DNA from: Chloroflexota bacterium
GTDB lineage: Bacteria; Chloroflexota; Anaerolineae; Anaerolineales; UBA11579
Direction: 5' to 3'
NCBI GenBank assembly: GCA_003250455.1
Contig: QKGK01000508.1
Coordinates: 1 to 5,024 of the forward strand
DNA: 5,024 nucleotides
Shown here: positions 1 to 5,024 of the stretch, piece by piece
How positions within the stretch are numbered: position 1 is the stretch's first letter
Layout: the number at the start of each line of letters is the position of its first letter
Translations under genes and position numbers: made by a program
Notes under the pieces: generated by a model
The model's database searches: none
Told to the model about the DNA's origin: nothing
The model's input: only the letters and a program-made list of their open reading frames with translations

Positions 1-1
1 G

Positions 2-34
2 TACGAATTACACCATCCTGGGAGAGTTTCCTGA
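2..34 (+). CDS. 3' end of an upstream gene (partial, frame uncertain)
   Basis: All three plus-strand frames are open at the window edge. One ends in TGA at 32-34, giving a C-terminus of YELHHPGRVS, and its last base is the A of the next gene's ATG. This is the ATGA/TGATG type of overlap usual in translationally coupled operons. A second frame stays open to a TGA at 57-59 (ending ...FPDEIKLSLN) and would overlap the next gene by 26 bases; its codons also look plausible, so the frame is not settled. Too little remains to name a product. In known C-glycoside deglycosidase loci a neighbouring gene often encodes a Gfo/Idh/MocA or GMC-type oxidoreductase that makes the 3-oxo-glycoside, which would fit here but is not shown. 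Confidence 0.4.
   Translation, partial: YELHHPGRVS
20..26 (+). promoter_or_regulatory. Ribosome binding site fixing the start of beta1
   Basis: GGGAGAG lies about 8-9 bases before the ATG at 34, inside the end of the upstream gene. It decides the start, because the beta1 frame has no stop upstream and is open to the window edge. The protein beginning here also aligns end to end with the second DUF6379-type protein in the window. Confidence 0.65.
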
Positions 35-432
35 TGAAATCAAACTTTCGCTTAATTGAAGAAAACAGCATCCATGGCACCGAGAATGGCTGGGAATTCC
101 AGATACGGCTAAACTGGTACCGGTCGCTGCCATTTTCCTGCATCGAGACTGTGCATGTAAAGCTAAACGGCGTCCCGGTAGCACCGGAAAAGATCGGTTT
201 CCGCATCCAGGACCAAATCTATTCTTTGAGCCAATTGGGTGATCTGGTTGAAGAATTTTGGTTTGTGCAAGACCCGGCAACCATCGTGATCGACCAATCC
301 GAAAATATCACTGCCGGTGAGGAATACCAGCTAGATGCAGATATTGCAGTCCGCGCACCATATATTCCCATTGGCCCGGGCCGTTATCTAACCATTACAA
401 CCGCGGATTCAATATCCATGGTTGCGCAGTAG
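34..432 (+). CDS. DUF6379-type protein, C-glycoside deglycosidase beta-subunit-like (beta1)
   Basis: This 132-residue protein has no signal peptide or membrane segment and is probably cytoplasmic. It belongs with the small beta-sandwich subunit of C-glycoside deglycosidases (CarC / DgpB type, DUF6379), which pairs with a TIM-barrel catalytic subunit. The family core is visible at about residues 19-80: G-x-x-F-Q-x-R-L-x-x-Y-R-x-L (19-32), an L-N-G turn (44-46), I-Y-S-L (62-65) and a late E-x-x-W-x-F-like stretch (73-78, here E-E-F-W-F). The same spacing of conserved residues occurs in beta2 at 2474-2860, so the two are paralogues, but overall similarity is low and beta1 looks the more diverged. 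It is followed after 11 bases by alpha1, its likely partner. The family call is by motif recognition; the substrate is unknown. Confidence 0.8.
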   Translation: MKSNFRLIEENSIHGTENGWEFQIRLNWYRSLPFSCIETVHVKLNGVPVAPEKIGFRIQDQIYSLSQLGDLVEEFWFVQDPATIVIDQSENITAGEEYQLDADIAVRAPYIPIGPGRYLTITTADSISMVAQ

Positions 433-443
433 AAGGATTTCCA

Positions 444-1436
444 ATGAATACGCAAAAACCCATCCTCGGTTCCACCCTATATAGTTTTACACACGAATGG
501 AAATCAAGACTCTACACGCTTGAACAGATTATCGAAAAGATTGCCGAGAAAAATATCGGACCTGCGGTTGAAATTGTCGGGTTCCAATCCTTCCGCGGCT
601 TCCCGGATGTTTCCGACGAATATGCAGAGAACTTCAAAGCGGTCATGGAAAAATACAACCTGATCCCTTCCTGTTTGGGTGGTAATTCCGACGTAGGACG
701 CCGTCCCGGCAAAGATATGACCGAAGAAGAGATCATTTCCTACATCGAGAGGCAGGTCATTTCTGCCAAAAAGCTGGGGTTCCCGGTCCTGCGCATCCAG
801 GCCTTTATCGGCCCCGACATGTTTGAAAAACTGGCCCCCATTGCCGAGAAAGCAGAAGTCCAGATCGGCCCCGAATTGCATGCACCGCTGGCTGCCGGCC
901 ATCCGGTGGTAGATGCCCTGATGGAACGCTACGAGAAAGTTGGCTCTCCCTTCCTCGGGTTCGTGCCCGATTTCAGCAGCGTGATGACCCAACCACCAGA
1001 AATTCATTGGACCAACCTGCGTAATTCCGGTGTCCCCGAATCCCTGATTGAGATTGCCCAGAACACCTGGCATTCCAACAAACCTGCCGATGACAAGTTT
1101 GCCACCTTACGAAAGGCAGTCTCAAGTTTCAATGTGAGCGGTGCCGTAATGGGGGCACTCAACCGGACACTGACGATGTTTGGCAATATGAATGTCGAAG
1201 GGTTGAGAGCTTTAATCCCCTACACCAAACACATCCACGGCAAGTTTTACCATGTGAACGAAGATAGCCTGGAACCTTCCATCCCATACCCGGAGATTTT
1301 CCAGATCCTCAAAGAAGAAAACTTCAGCGGCACTATTTCTGCAGAATGGGAAGGCCACGCATTTACCAAAGAAATGGTTGGATTTGAGGAAGTCCAGGCA
1401 TGGCATGCCATGTGCGGCAGGCTGCTGGCAGACTAA
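444..1436 (+). CDS. TIM-barrel C-glycoside deglycosidase alpha-subunit-like protein / sugar isomerase-like (alpha1)
   Basis: This 330-residue cytoplasmic protein is of the AP-endonuclease-2 / xylose-isomerase-like TIM-barrel superfamily. It is most like the alpha subunit of CarBC / DgpBC-type C-glycoside deglycosidases, metal-dependent enzymes that cleave 3-oxo-glycosides by elimination. Candidate metal ligands sit at the ends of barrel strands: Glu144 (GPELHAP), Asp176 (LGFVPD), the His263-x-His265 pair (KHIHGKF) and Glu301/Glu303 (SAEWEGH). His146 is a possible base. These match alpha2, with Glu144 and Asp176 at identical residue numbers and a shared 13-residue stretch EKVGSPFLGFVPD (164-176). 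The region after Asp176 (about 177-255) differs strongly from alpha2, so the substrate pocket or partner surface probably differs. The start is supported by AGAAGGA at 431-437, which overlaps the beta1 stop codon. A plain sugar phosphate isomerase/epimerase is the alternative. Confidence 0.82.
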   Translation: MNTQKPILGSTLYSFTHEWKSRLYTLEQIIEKIAEKNIGPAVEIVGFQSFRGFPDVSDEYAENFKAVMEKYNLIPSCLGGNSDVGRRPGKDMTEEEIISYIERQVISAKKLGFPVLRIQAFIGPDMFEKLAPIAEKAEVQIGPELHAPLAAGHPVVDALMERYEKVGSPFLGFVPDFSSVMTQPPEIHWTNLRNSGVPESLIEIAQNTWHSNKPADDKFATLRKAVSSFNVSGAVMGALNRTLTMFGNMNVEGLRALIPYTKHIHGKFYHVNEDSLEPSIPYPEIFQILKEENFSGTISAEWEGHAFTKEMVGFEEVQAWHAMCGRLLAD

Positions 1437-1466
1437 ACGAGCAAAAAATTAAAGAAGGAAAAGATT

Positions 1467-2459
1467 ATGACAAAATCAAATAATATTAAACGTGGTGTTA
1501 GCTTATACAGCTTTCAGGAAGAATACTTCCTGAGAAAAATGACACTGGAAGATATCATCGCAGCTTGCTCCAAAATGGGAGTCTATGGCATCGAAACCAT
1601 TGCCGAACAAATGATGCCGGGGTTCCCCAACCTATCCGACGAATTTTATACCCAGTGGCACGCCTGGATGGACAAATATGGCACCACCCCCACCTGCCAC
1701 GATATGTTCCTGGACACCAAAATGCGCAAAGACCGCCTGATGAACGATGAGGAAATGCTCAATTCCGTCATCCGGGATATCAAACACGCCAGCAAACTGG
1801 GCGCAAAGGTGATCCGCGTGATCGTACGAACCCCGCCGCACATTATGGGATTGGCGGCTCCTTACGCCGAAAAATACAACGTGAAGCTGGGCATTGAGAT
1901 CCATGCCCCATTTACCTTTGAAGACGACTGGATCCAGCAGCATTACGAAGTGATGGAAAAAGTGGGCTCCCCCTTCCTGGGATTTGTCCCCGATATGGGC
2001 ACCTACGAAAAACGCTTCCCCCGCGTACGCACCGAACGCGCCATCCGGGAAGGCGCTACACCGAAGGTCGTAGAATTTCTCAACCAGGCCTACGAAAGCG
2101 GAGAAGATATGACCGCCATCCGGGAAGATGTGGTTAAAATGGGCGGCAACGACAAAGATCTTGCCATGCAAGCCGACTTCACCCGCATCGTCTATGACAA
2201 CCCCAAGAAATTGCTCGAATATATGCCGCGCATCTTCCACATCCACGCCAAGTTCTATGAAATGCTGGATGATTACACCGAATATTCCATCCCCTACGAA
2301 GAAGTCATCCCTGTGCTGATCGAAGGCGGGTACGACGGCTATTTATCCAGCGAATACGAAGGCAACCGCCACATCCAGGACGTGTTTGAAGTCAACAGCT
2401 ACGAACAGGTCCGCAGACAGCAAGAAATGTTCAAACGCTTACTTGGCGAGACAGAATAG
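1467..2459 (+). CDS. TIM-barrel C-glycoside deglycosidase alpha-subunit-like protein / sugar isomerase-like (alpha2)
   Basis: This second 330-residue TIM-barrel protein is a paralogue of alpha1 and again resembles the catalytic alpha subunit of C-glycoside deglycosidases. It opens with the family's G-V-S-L-Y-S-F strand (10-16). It keeps Glu144 (GIEIHAP), Asp176 (LGFVPDMG), His258-x-His260 (FHIHAKFYEM) and Glu296/Glu298 (SSEYEGNR) as candidate metal ligands, with His146 as a possible base. After Asp176 it has a basic loop (KRFPRVRTERAIR, 182-194) that alpha1 lacks; charged residues there could contact substrate or the beta subunit (inference). GAAGGA at 1454-1459, 7 bases before the ATG, supports the start. 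The 30-base gap to alpha1 and 14-base gap to beta2 indicate one transcript. The adjacent beta2 is the natural partner. The family is clear; the exact substrate is not. Confidence 0.84.
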   Translation: MTKSNNIKRGVSLYSFQEEYFLRKMTLEDIIAACSKMGVYGIETIAEQMMPGFPNLSDEFYTQWHAWMDKYGTTPTCHDMFLDTKMRKDRLMNDEEMLNSVIRDIKHASKLGAKVIRVIVRTPPHIMGLAAPYAEKYNVKLGIEIHAPFTFEDDWIQQHYEVMEKVGSPFLGFVPDMGTYEKRFPRVRTERAIREGATPKVVEFLNQAYESGEDMTAIREDVVKMGGNDKDLAMQADFTRIVYDNPKKLLEYMPRIFHIHAKFYEMLDDYTEYSIPYEEVIPVLIEGGYDGYLSSEYEGNRHIQDVFEVNSYEQVRRQQEMFKRLLGETE

Positions 2460-2464
2460 AGGAG
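2458..2464 (+). promoter_or_regulatory. Ribosome binding site of beta2 overlapping the alpha2 stop codon
   Basis: AGAGGAG starts inside the TAG stop of alpha2 (2457-2459) and lies 9 bases before the ATG at 2474. A ribosome ending on alpha2 would cover it, so the two genes are probably translationally coupled, as expected for subunits of one complex. Confidence 0.6.
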
Positions 2465-2473
2465 TGAAGTATA

Positions 2474-2860
2474 ATGTTCGATAAATACATCATTTGTGAA
2501 GATGGTTTCAAAAATGTAAAAAAGGGTGAAGCTGTGACTGGCTTTCAATTCCAGTGCCGTCTGCCTTACTATCGCGGCTTGGGCATTTCCATGGTCGAAG
2601 AACTGAACATCACTGTGGATGGGCAGGAAATCCCCCGTGAGGCGGTACAGGTGGAACTGCATGGCAACGTTTACACCCTGGACGAAATGGAAATAAATTA
2701 CGAAGACCGCTGGGAATTTGGCGAAAAAGGCATCGTCACCATTCAAAAAGCAGGTGGCCTCCAAGAAGGCGATCACACAATTTTTGTTTCTCCCCATTTA
2801 AGAATATCTTACCTGCCATTTACCCTGGTAGGGAAGGATGAAAAGACACTGAAAATTTAA
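2474..2860 (+). CDS. DUF6379 protein, C-glycoside deglycosidase beta-subunit-like (beta2)
   Basis: This 128-residue soluble protein is the more canonical of the two DUF6379 members here. Visible family features in order: an N-terminal D-K-Y-I-I-C-E-D-G-F strand (3-12), G-F-Q-F-Q-C-R-L-x-Y-Y-R-G-L (23-36), a V-D-G turn (48-50), a V-Y-T-L-D-E-M strand (66-72), E-D-R-W-E-F (77-82) and a C-terminal H-L-R-I-S-Y-L-P strand (108-115). In characterised C-glycoside deglycosidases this small subunit packs against the TIM-barrel subunit and is needed for activity; it has no enzymatic motif of its own. The gene starts 14 bases after alpha2, so alpha2 is the likely partner. A 49-base spacer follows, the longest in the operon. 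Confident in the family, unsure of the substrate. Confidence 0.85.
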   Translation: MFDKYIICEDGFKNVKKGEAVTGFQFQCRLPYYRGLGISMVEELNITVDGQEIPREAVQVELHGNVYTLDEMEINYEDRWEFGEKGIVTIQKAGGLQEGDHTIFVSPHLRISYLPFTLVGKDEKTLKI

Positions 2861-2909
2861 TCAGACATAGCTGCATTTTTGTCCTGATCGAAAATATAAG
2901 GAGACCAGA

Positions 2910-3872
2910 ATGAAATTAGGCGTACTAACTGTTCTTTTCCAGGACCGCCCGCTGGAAGATGTGCTGGACCTGCTTGCCGGTATGGGCGTAGAAGCTGTTG
3001 AACTGGGCACCGGCAACTACCCCGGAAACGCCCACTGCGACCCGGACGTCCTGCTGGCTGACGCATCCGCCCGCAAAGCACTGCTCGATGCTGTCAGCCA
3101 ACGCGGCATGATCATCAGCGCGTTATCCTGCCATGGCAATCCGCTCCACCCAGACAAGGATTTTGCCGCCAACTCCGATGAGGTCTACCGCAAGACTGTC
3201 CGCCTGGCCTCCGAGCTGGAAGTCCCTGTGGTTAACTTGTTCTCCGGCTGCCCGGGAGACTCCGACAATGCCAAGTACCCCAACTGGGTGACTTGCGCGT
3301 GGCCGCCAGATTTTACCGAAATACTCGACTGGCAGTGGAATGAAAAAGTGATCCCCTACTGGCAGGATGCCGGCGCTTTTGCCGAAAAAGCAGGCATCAA
3401 ACTCGGGTTTGAAATGCACCCCGGGTTTGTCGTCTACAACCCTGAAACGCTCCTCCGTCTGCGGGAAGCTGTTGGTCCGGTGATCGGCGCCAACTACGAC
3501 CCCAGCCACCTCTACTGGCAGGGCATTGACCCGGTGGCATCCATCCGCGCCCTGGCCGGAGCGATCCACCATGTCCACGCCAAGGACTCCTATGTAGACC
3601 CGCAGAATACGGCTGTCAACGGCGTGCTGGATACCAAACCTTACAGCGATTTATTGAACCGCTCCTGGTCCTTCCGCACCGTCGGCTTCGGGCACGACAA
3701 GTTCAGCTGGCGCGCCATGATCAGCACCCTGCGCATGGTTGGCTACGACTATGTGATGTCCATCGAACACGAAGATGCCCTTGCATCCGTCGAAGAAGGC
3801 CTCTCCAAGGCTGTCAGCTTCCTGCAGGACGTTATATTGTCCGAACAGCCAGCCGACATGTGGTGGGCCTAG
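2910..3872 (+). CDS. Sugar phosphate isomerase/epimerase-like TIM-barrel protein
   Basis: This 320-residue TIM-barrel protein of the AP-endonuclease-2 / IolE / YcjR-like superfamily (COG1082 type) is clearly distinct from alpha1 and alpha2. Motifs in order: ELGTGNYPG (31-39), ALSCHGNPLHP (71-81), NLFSGCPG (109-116), GFEMHPGF with Glu168 (166-173), NYDPSHLYWQ with Asp197 (195-204), HHVHAKD with His223 (220-226), VGFGHD (258-263) and SIEHED with Glu286 (284-289). Glu168, Asp197, His223 and Glu286 are the expected divalent-metal ligands. No signal peptide is seen. AAGGAG at 2898-2903 lies 6 bases before the ATG. Relatives isomerise or epimerise keto-sugars; E. coli YcjR, for example, is a 3-keto-hexoside epimerase. 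Here it could process the keto- or enol-sugar released by the lyases, which is inferred from position only. Confidence 0.82.
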   Translation: MKLGVLTVLFQDRPLEDVLDLLAGMGVEAVELGTGNYPGNAHCDPDVLLADASARKALLDAVSQRGMIISALSCHGNPLHPDKDFAANSDEVYRKTVRLASELEVPVVNLFSGCPGDSDNAKYPNWVTCAWPPDFTEILDWQWNEKVIPYWQDAGAFAEKAGIKLGFEMHPGFVVYNPETLLRLREAVGPVIGANYDPSHLYWQGIDPVASIRALAGAIHHVHAKDSYVDPQNTAVNGVLDTKPYSDLLNRSWSFRTVGFGHDKFSWRAMISTLRMVGYDYVMSIEHEDALASVEEGLSKAVSFLQDVILSEQPADMWWA

Positions 3873-3893
3873 GTAATAAAGGGGAAAACGAAT

Positions 3894-4883
3894 ATGTTAC
3901 TCGTTGGTGATATCGGTGGAACAAAAACAGTCCTGGCCTTATACTCGCGCGACAAAGGGCCTCATGAAGCGATCGCGGAAAAATCTTACCCAAGCCAAGG
4001 GTATGACAGCCTCGAGGCGATCATTCACGAATTTCTGAGCGAACACGACACAACGGTTTCGGATGCCTGTTTTGGAGTAGCTGGCCCTGTGGTGAATGGA
4101 CAGGTGCGGCTGACAAACCTGACCTGGTTTGTAGATGCCGCAACTCTGAAGGCCGAGTTCAACCTGGGCAAGGTAAAACTGCTCAACGACCTGGAAGCTG
4201 TCGGGCACGCGGTCCCCATCCTGGAACCAAAAGACTTTCACACGCTTGTCGAAGGAACCCCAACGCCTGGCGGAAGCATTGCCGTGCTGGCTCCGGGAAC
4301 CGGTCTGGGCGAAGGGTTTTTGACTTTTACCGGCAGCGAGTACAAGGTCAACCCCTCAGAAGGCAGCCATGTTTCCTTTGGGCCCACAAACCAGCTCGAG
4401 ATGGACTTGCTCAGCTTCATGCGGGATGTCAAAGGCTTTAAACATGTCAGCTACGAACGGGTCTGCTCTGGCGGTCTGGGCATCCCTCACCTGTACGAAT
4501 TTTTCACCGAGACCGGACGATACACCGCGCCGGATTGGTTAAAAGAGGAACTGGCAAAGGCGGGCGACCCCACGCCGGTGATCGTCAAGGTGGCCAAGGA
4601 TACCGAACGTTCCTGCGATCTTTGCACGGCGATCCTGGATGTGTTTATCTCTATCTTGGCTGCCGAAGCGGGCAACCTGGCGCTCAAAGTGCTCTCCACC
4701 GGAGGGGTCTACCTGGGCGGCGGTATCCCCCCGCGCATCATCGATCAGCTGTCCAGGCCTGAATTCCTGGAAACAATGTATGCCAAAGGCCGTTTCGCCA
4801 GCATCCTTTCGAAAATGCCAGTGCATATCATCACACATCCCAATGCTGGTATGTTGGGCGCGGCTTCGTTCGGTTTCAAATAA
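3894..4883 (+). CDS. glk: Glucokinase, Glk family
   Basis: This 329-residue protein phosphorylates glucose with ATP to glucose 6-phosphate in the cytoplasm. Its length is close to E. coli Glk. It shows the ATP phosphate-1 loop GDIGGTKT (5-12), substrate-side Asn98-Asp99 in LLNDLEA (Asp99 as catalytic base), the GTGLGEG loop (135-141), the Glu156-x-x-His159 sugar-binding motif in SEGSHVSFGP, Glu188 in YERVCSG, and the second phosphate/adenosine segment STGGVYLGGGIPPRI (268-282). The first loop reads GGTKT, a ROK-like spelling, rather than the GGTNAR usual in proteobacterial Glk, but the rest is Glk. AAAGGGG at 3878-3884 lies 9 bases before the ATG. It is the last gene before a strong hairpin, so it probably captures the glucose released by the upstream enzymes. 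Another hexose as substrate cannot be excluded. Confidence 0.87.
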   Translation: MLLVGDIGGTKTVLALYSRDKGPHEAIAEKSYPSQGYDSLEAIIHEFLSEHDTTVSDACFGVAGPVVNGQVRLTNLTWFVDAATLKAEFNLGKVKLLNDLEAVGHAVPILEPKDFHTLVEGTPTPGGSIAVLAPGTGLGEGFLTFTGSEYKVNPSEGSHVSFGPTNQLEMDLLSFMRDVKGFKHVSYERVCSGGLGIPHLYEFFTETGRYTAPDWLKEELAKAGDPTPVIVKVAKDTERSCDLCTAILDVFISILAAEAGNLALKVLSTGGVYLGGGIPPRIIDQLSRPEFLETMYAKGRFASILSKMPVHIITHPNAGMLGAASFGFK

Positions 4884-4890
4884 CCTAGAA

Positions 4891-4913
4891 CTCCGAACCA
4901 ATCGGTTTGGGAG
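4891..4913 (+). other. Small hairpin just after glk
   Basis: CTCC (4891-4894) pairs with GGAG (4910-4913) and AACC (4896-4899) pairs with GGTT (4904-4907) around an AATC tetraloop, with a small internal bulge. It ends two bases before the large terminator-like stem. It could protect the 3' end of the mRNA or assist termination; it may also be chance. Confidence 0.4.
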
Positions 4914-4915
4914 CA

Positions 4916-4955
4916 GAGCCTTTTATCCTGAGACCAAAATCAGGGTAAAAGGCTC
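4916..4955 (+). terminator. Terminator-like hairpin closing the operon
   Basis: A 16-base stem pairs GAGCCTTTTATCCTGA (4916-4931) with TCAGGGTAAAAGGCTC (4940-4955) around an 8-base loop; all positions pair, with one G-U wobble. It starts 33 bases after the glk stop. The following tract, CACTTTATTA, is only moderately T-rich, so it is a weak classical intrinsic terminator and may work as an RNA-stabilising or Rho-assisted 3' end. There is no T tract on the minus-strand side. Confidence 0.7.
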
Positions 4956-5024
4956 CACTTTATTAGGAAAAAAACATCATCTCAGCTTTATCTGAGCAAT
5001 CAAACCAATATGGAACCAAAAAAT
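4956..5024. other. AT-rich non-coding tail
   Basis: No gene start with a ribosome binding site is visible on the plus strand. The stretch is AT-rich and holds one small inverted repeat, CTCAG (4981-4985) and CTGAG (4992-4996), with a six-base spacer. It may be the upstream region of the next transcription unit, but I see no convincing promoter. Confidence 0.35.

Noticed and set aside
504..1073. Long minus-strand open frame of 189 codons opposite alpha1
   Set aside because: It lies fully opposite a strongly supported gene with family motifs, and its translation shows no recognisable domain; it is a codon-bias shadow.
1632..2246. Minus-strand open frame of 204 codons opposite alpha2
   Set aside because: It is antisense to alpha2, which has conserved motifs and a ribosome binding site; the translation is His/Phe/Gly-rich as expected of a shadow frame.
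2861..2887. Possible hairpin in the 49-base spacer before the third TIM-barrel gene (TCAG-AC pairing with GT-c-CTGA)
   Set aside because: Only six pairs with a bulge and a 14-base loop; too weak to call a terminator or attenuator.
4639..4995. Plus-strand open frame of 118 codons running from inside glk through the terminator region
   Set aside because: Its first two thirds lie out of frame in glk, it runs through the terminator hairpin, and its translation is low-quality and Ser/Cys/Pro-rich.
4981..4996. CTCAG / CTGAG inverted repeat as an operator site
   Set aside because: Five-base arms are expected by chance in AT-rich sequence, and no promoter or regulator gene is visible nearby.
1..5024. 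CRISPR arrays, tRNA/rRNA genes, insertion sequences or phage genes
   Set aside because: No regularly spaced repeats, structural RNA genes, transposase or terminal inverted repeats were seen; nearly the whole window is metabolic coding sequence.

Overview
The window reads as the distal part of one plus-strand catabolic operon from a bacterium with a genome of roughly 50% GC. Six closely packed genes all have good Shine-Dalgarno sequences. An Anaerolineae-like (Chloroflexota) or similar anaerobic sugar-degrading bacterium would fit the protein style, but this is only an impression: no taxonomic marker is present.

Layout, left to right: a few codons of an upstream gene (about 1-34); a small DUF6379-type protein, beta1 (34-432); a 330-residue TIM-barrel protein, alpha1 (444-1436); a second 330-residue TIM-barrel protein of the same family, alpha2 (1467-2459); a second DUF6379-type protein, beta2 (2474-2860); a third, more distant TIM-barrel sugar isomerase/epimerase-like protein (2910-3872); a Glk-family glucokinase (3894-4883). 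Two consecutive hairpins follow (4891-4955), the second a strong terminator-like stem. Gaps between genes are 11 to 49 bases. No promoter, regulator or transporter is visible, so the operon must begin upstream.

The central block resembles the two-subunit C-glycoside deglycosidases (CarBC / DgpBC / DfgAB / CGD type). In these, a metal-dependent TIM-barrel alpha subunit and a small beta-sandwich beta subunit cleave 3-oxo-glycosides by elimination. Two alpha/beta pairs appear here in mirrored order, beta1-alpha1-alpha2-beta2. Both alpha subunits keep the same candidate metal site (Glu144, Asp176, a His-x-His and a C-terminal Glu-x-Glu).

A coherent but inferred pathway: an oxidoreductase encoded elsewhere oxidises the glycoside at C3; the two alpha/beta lyases release the aglycone; the third TIM-barrel enzyme processes the keto- or enol-sugar; after reduction, the glucokinase traps glucose as glucose 6-phosphate. 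The duplicated mirrored lyase pair coupled to a glucokinase is the most interesting feature of the window.
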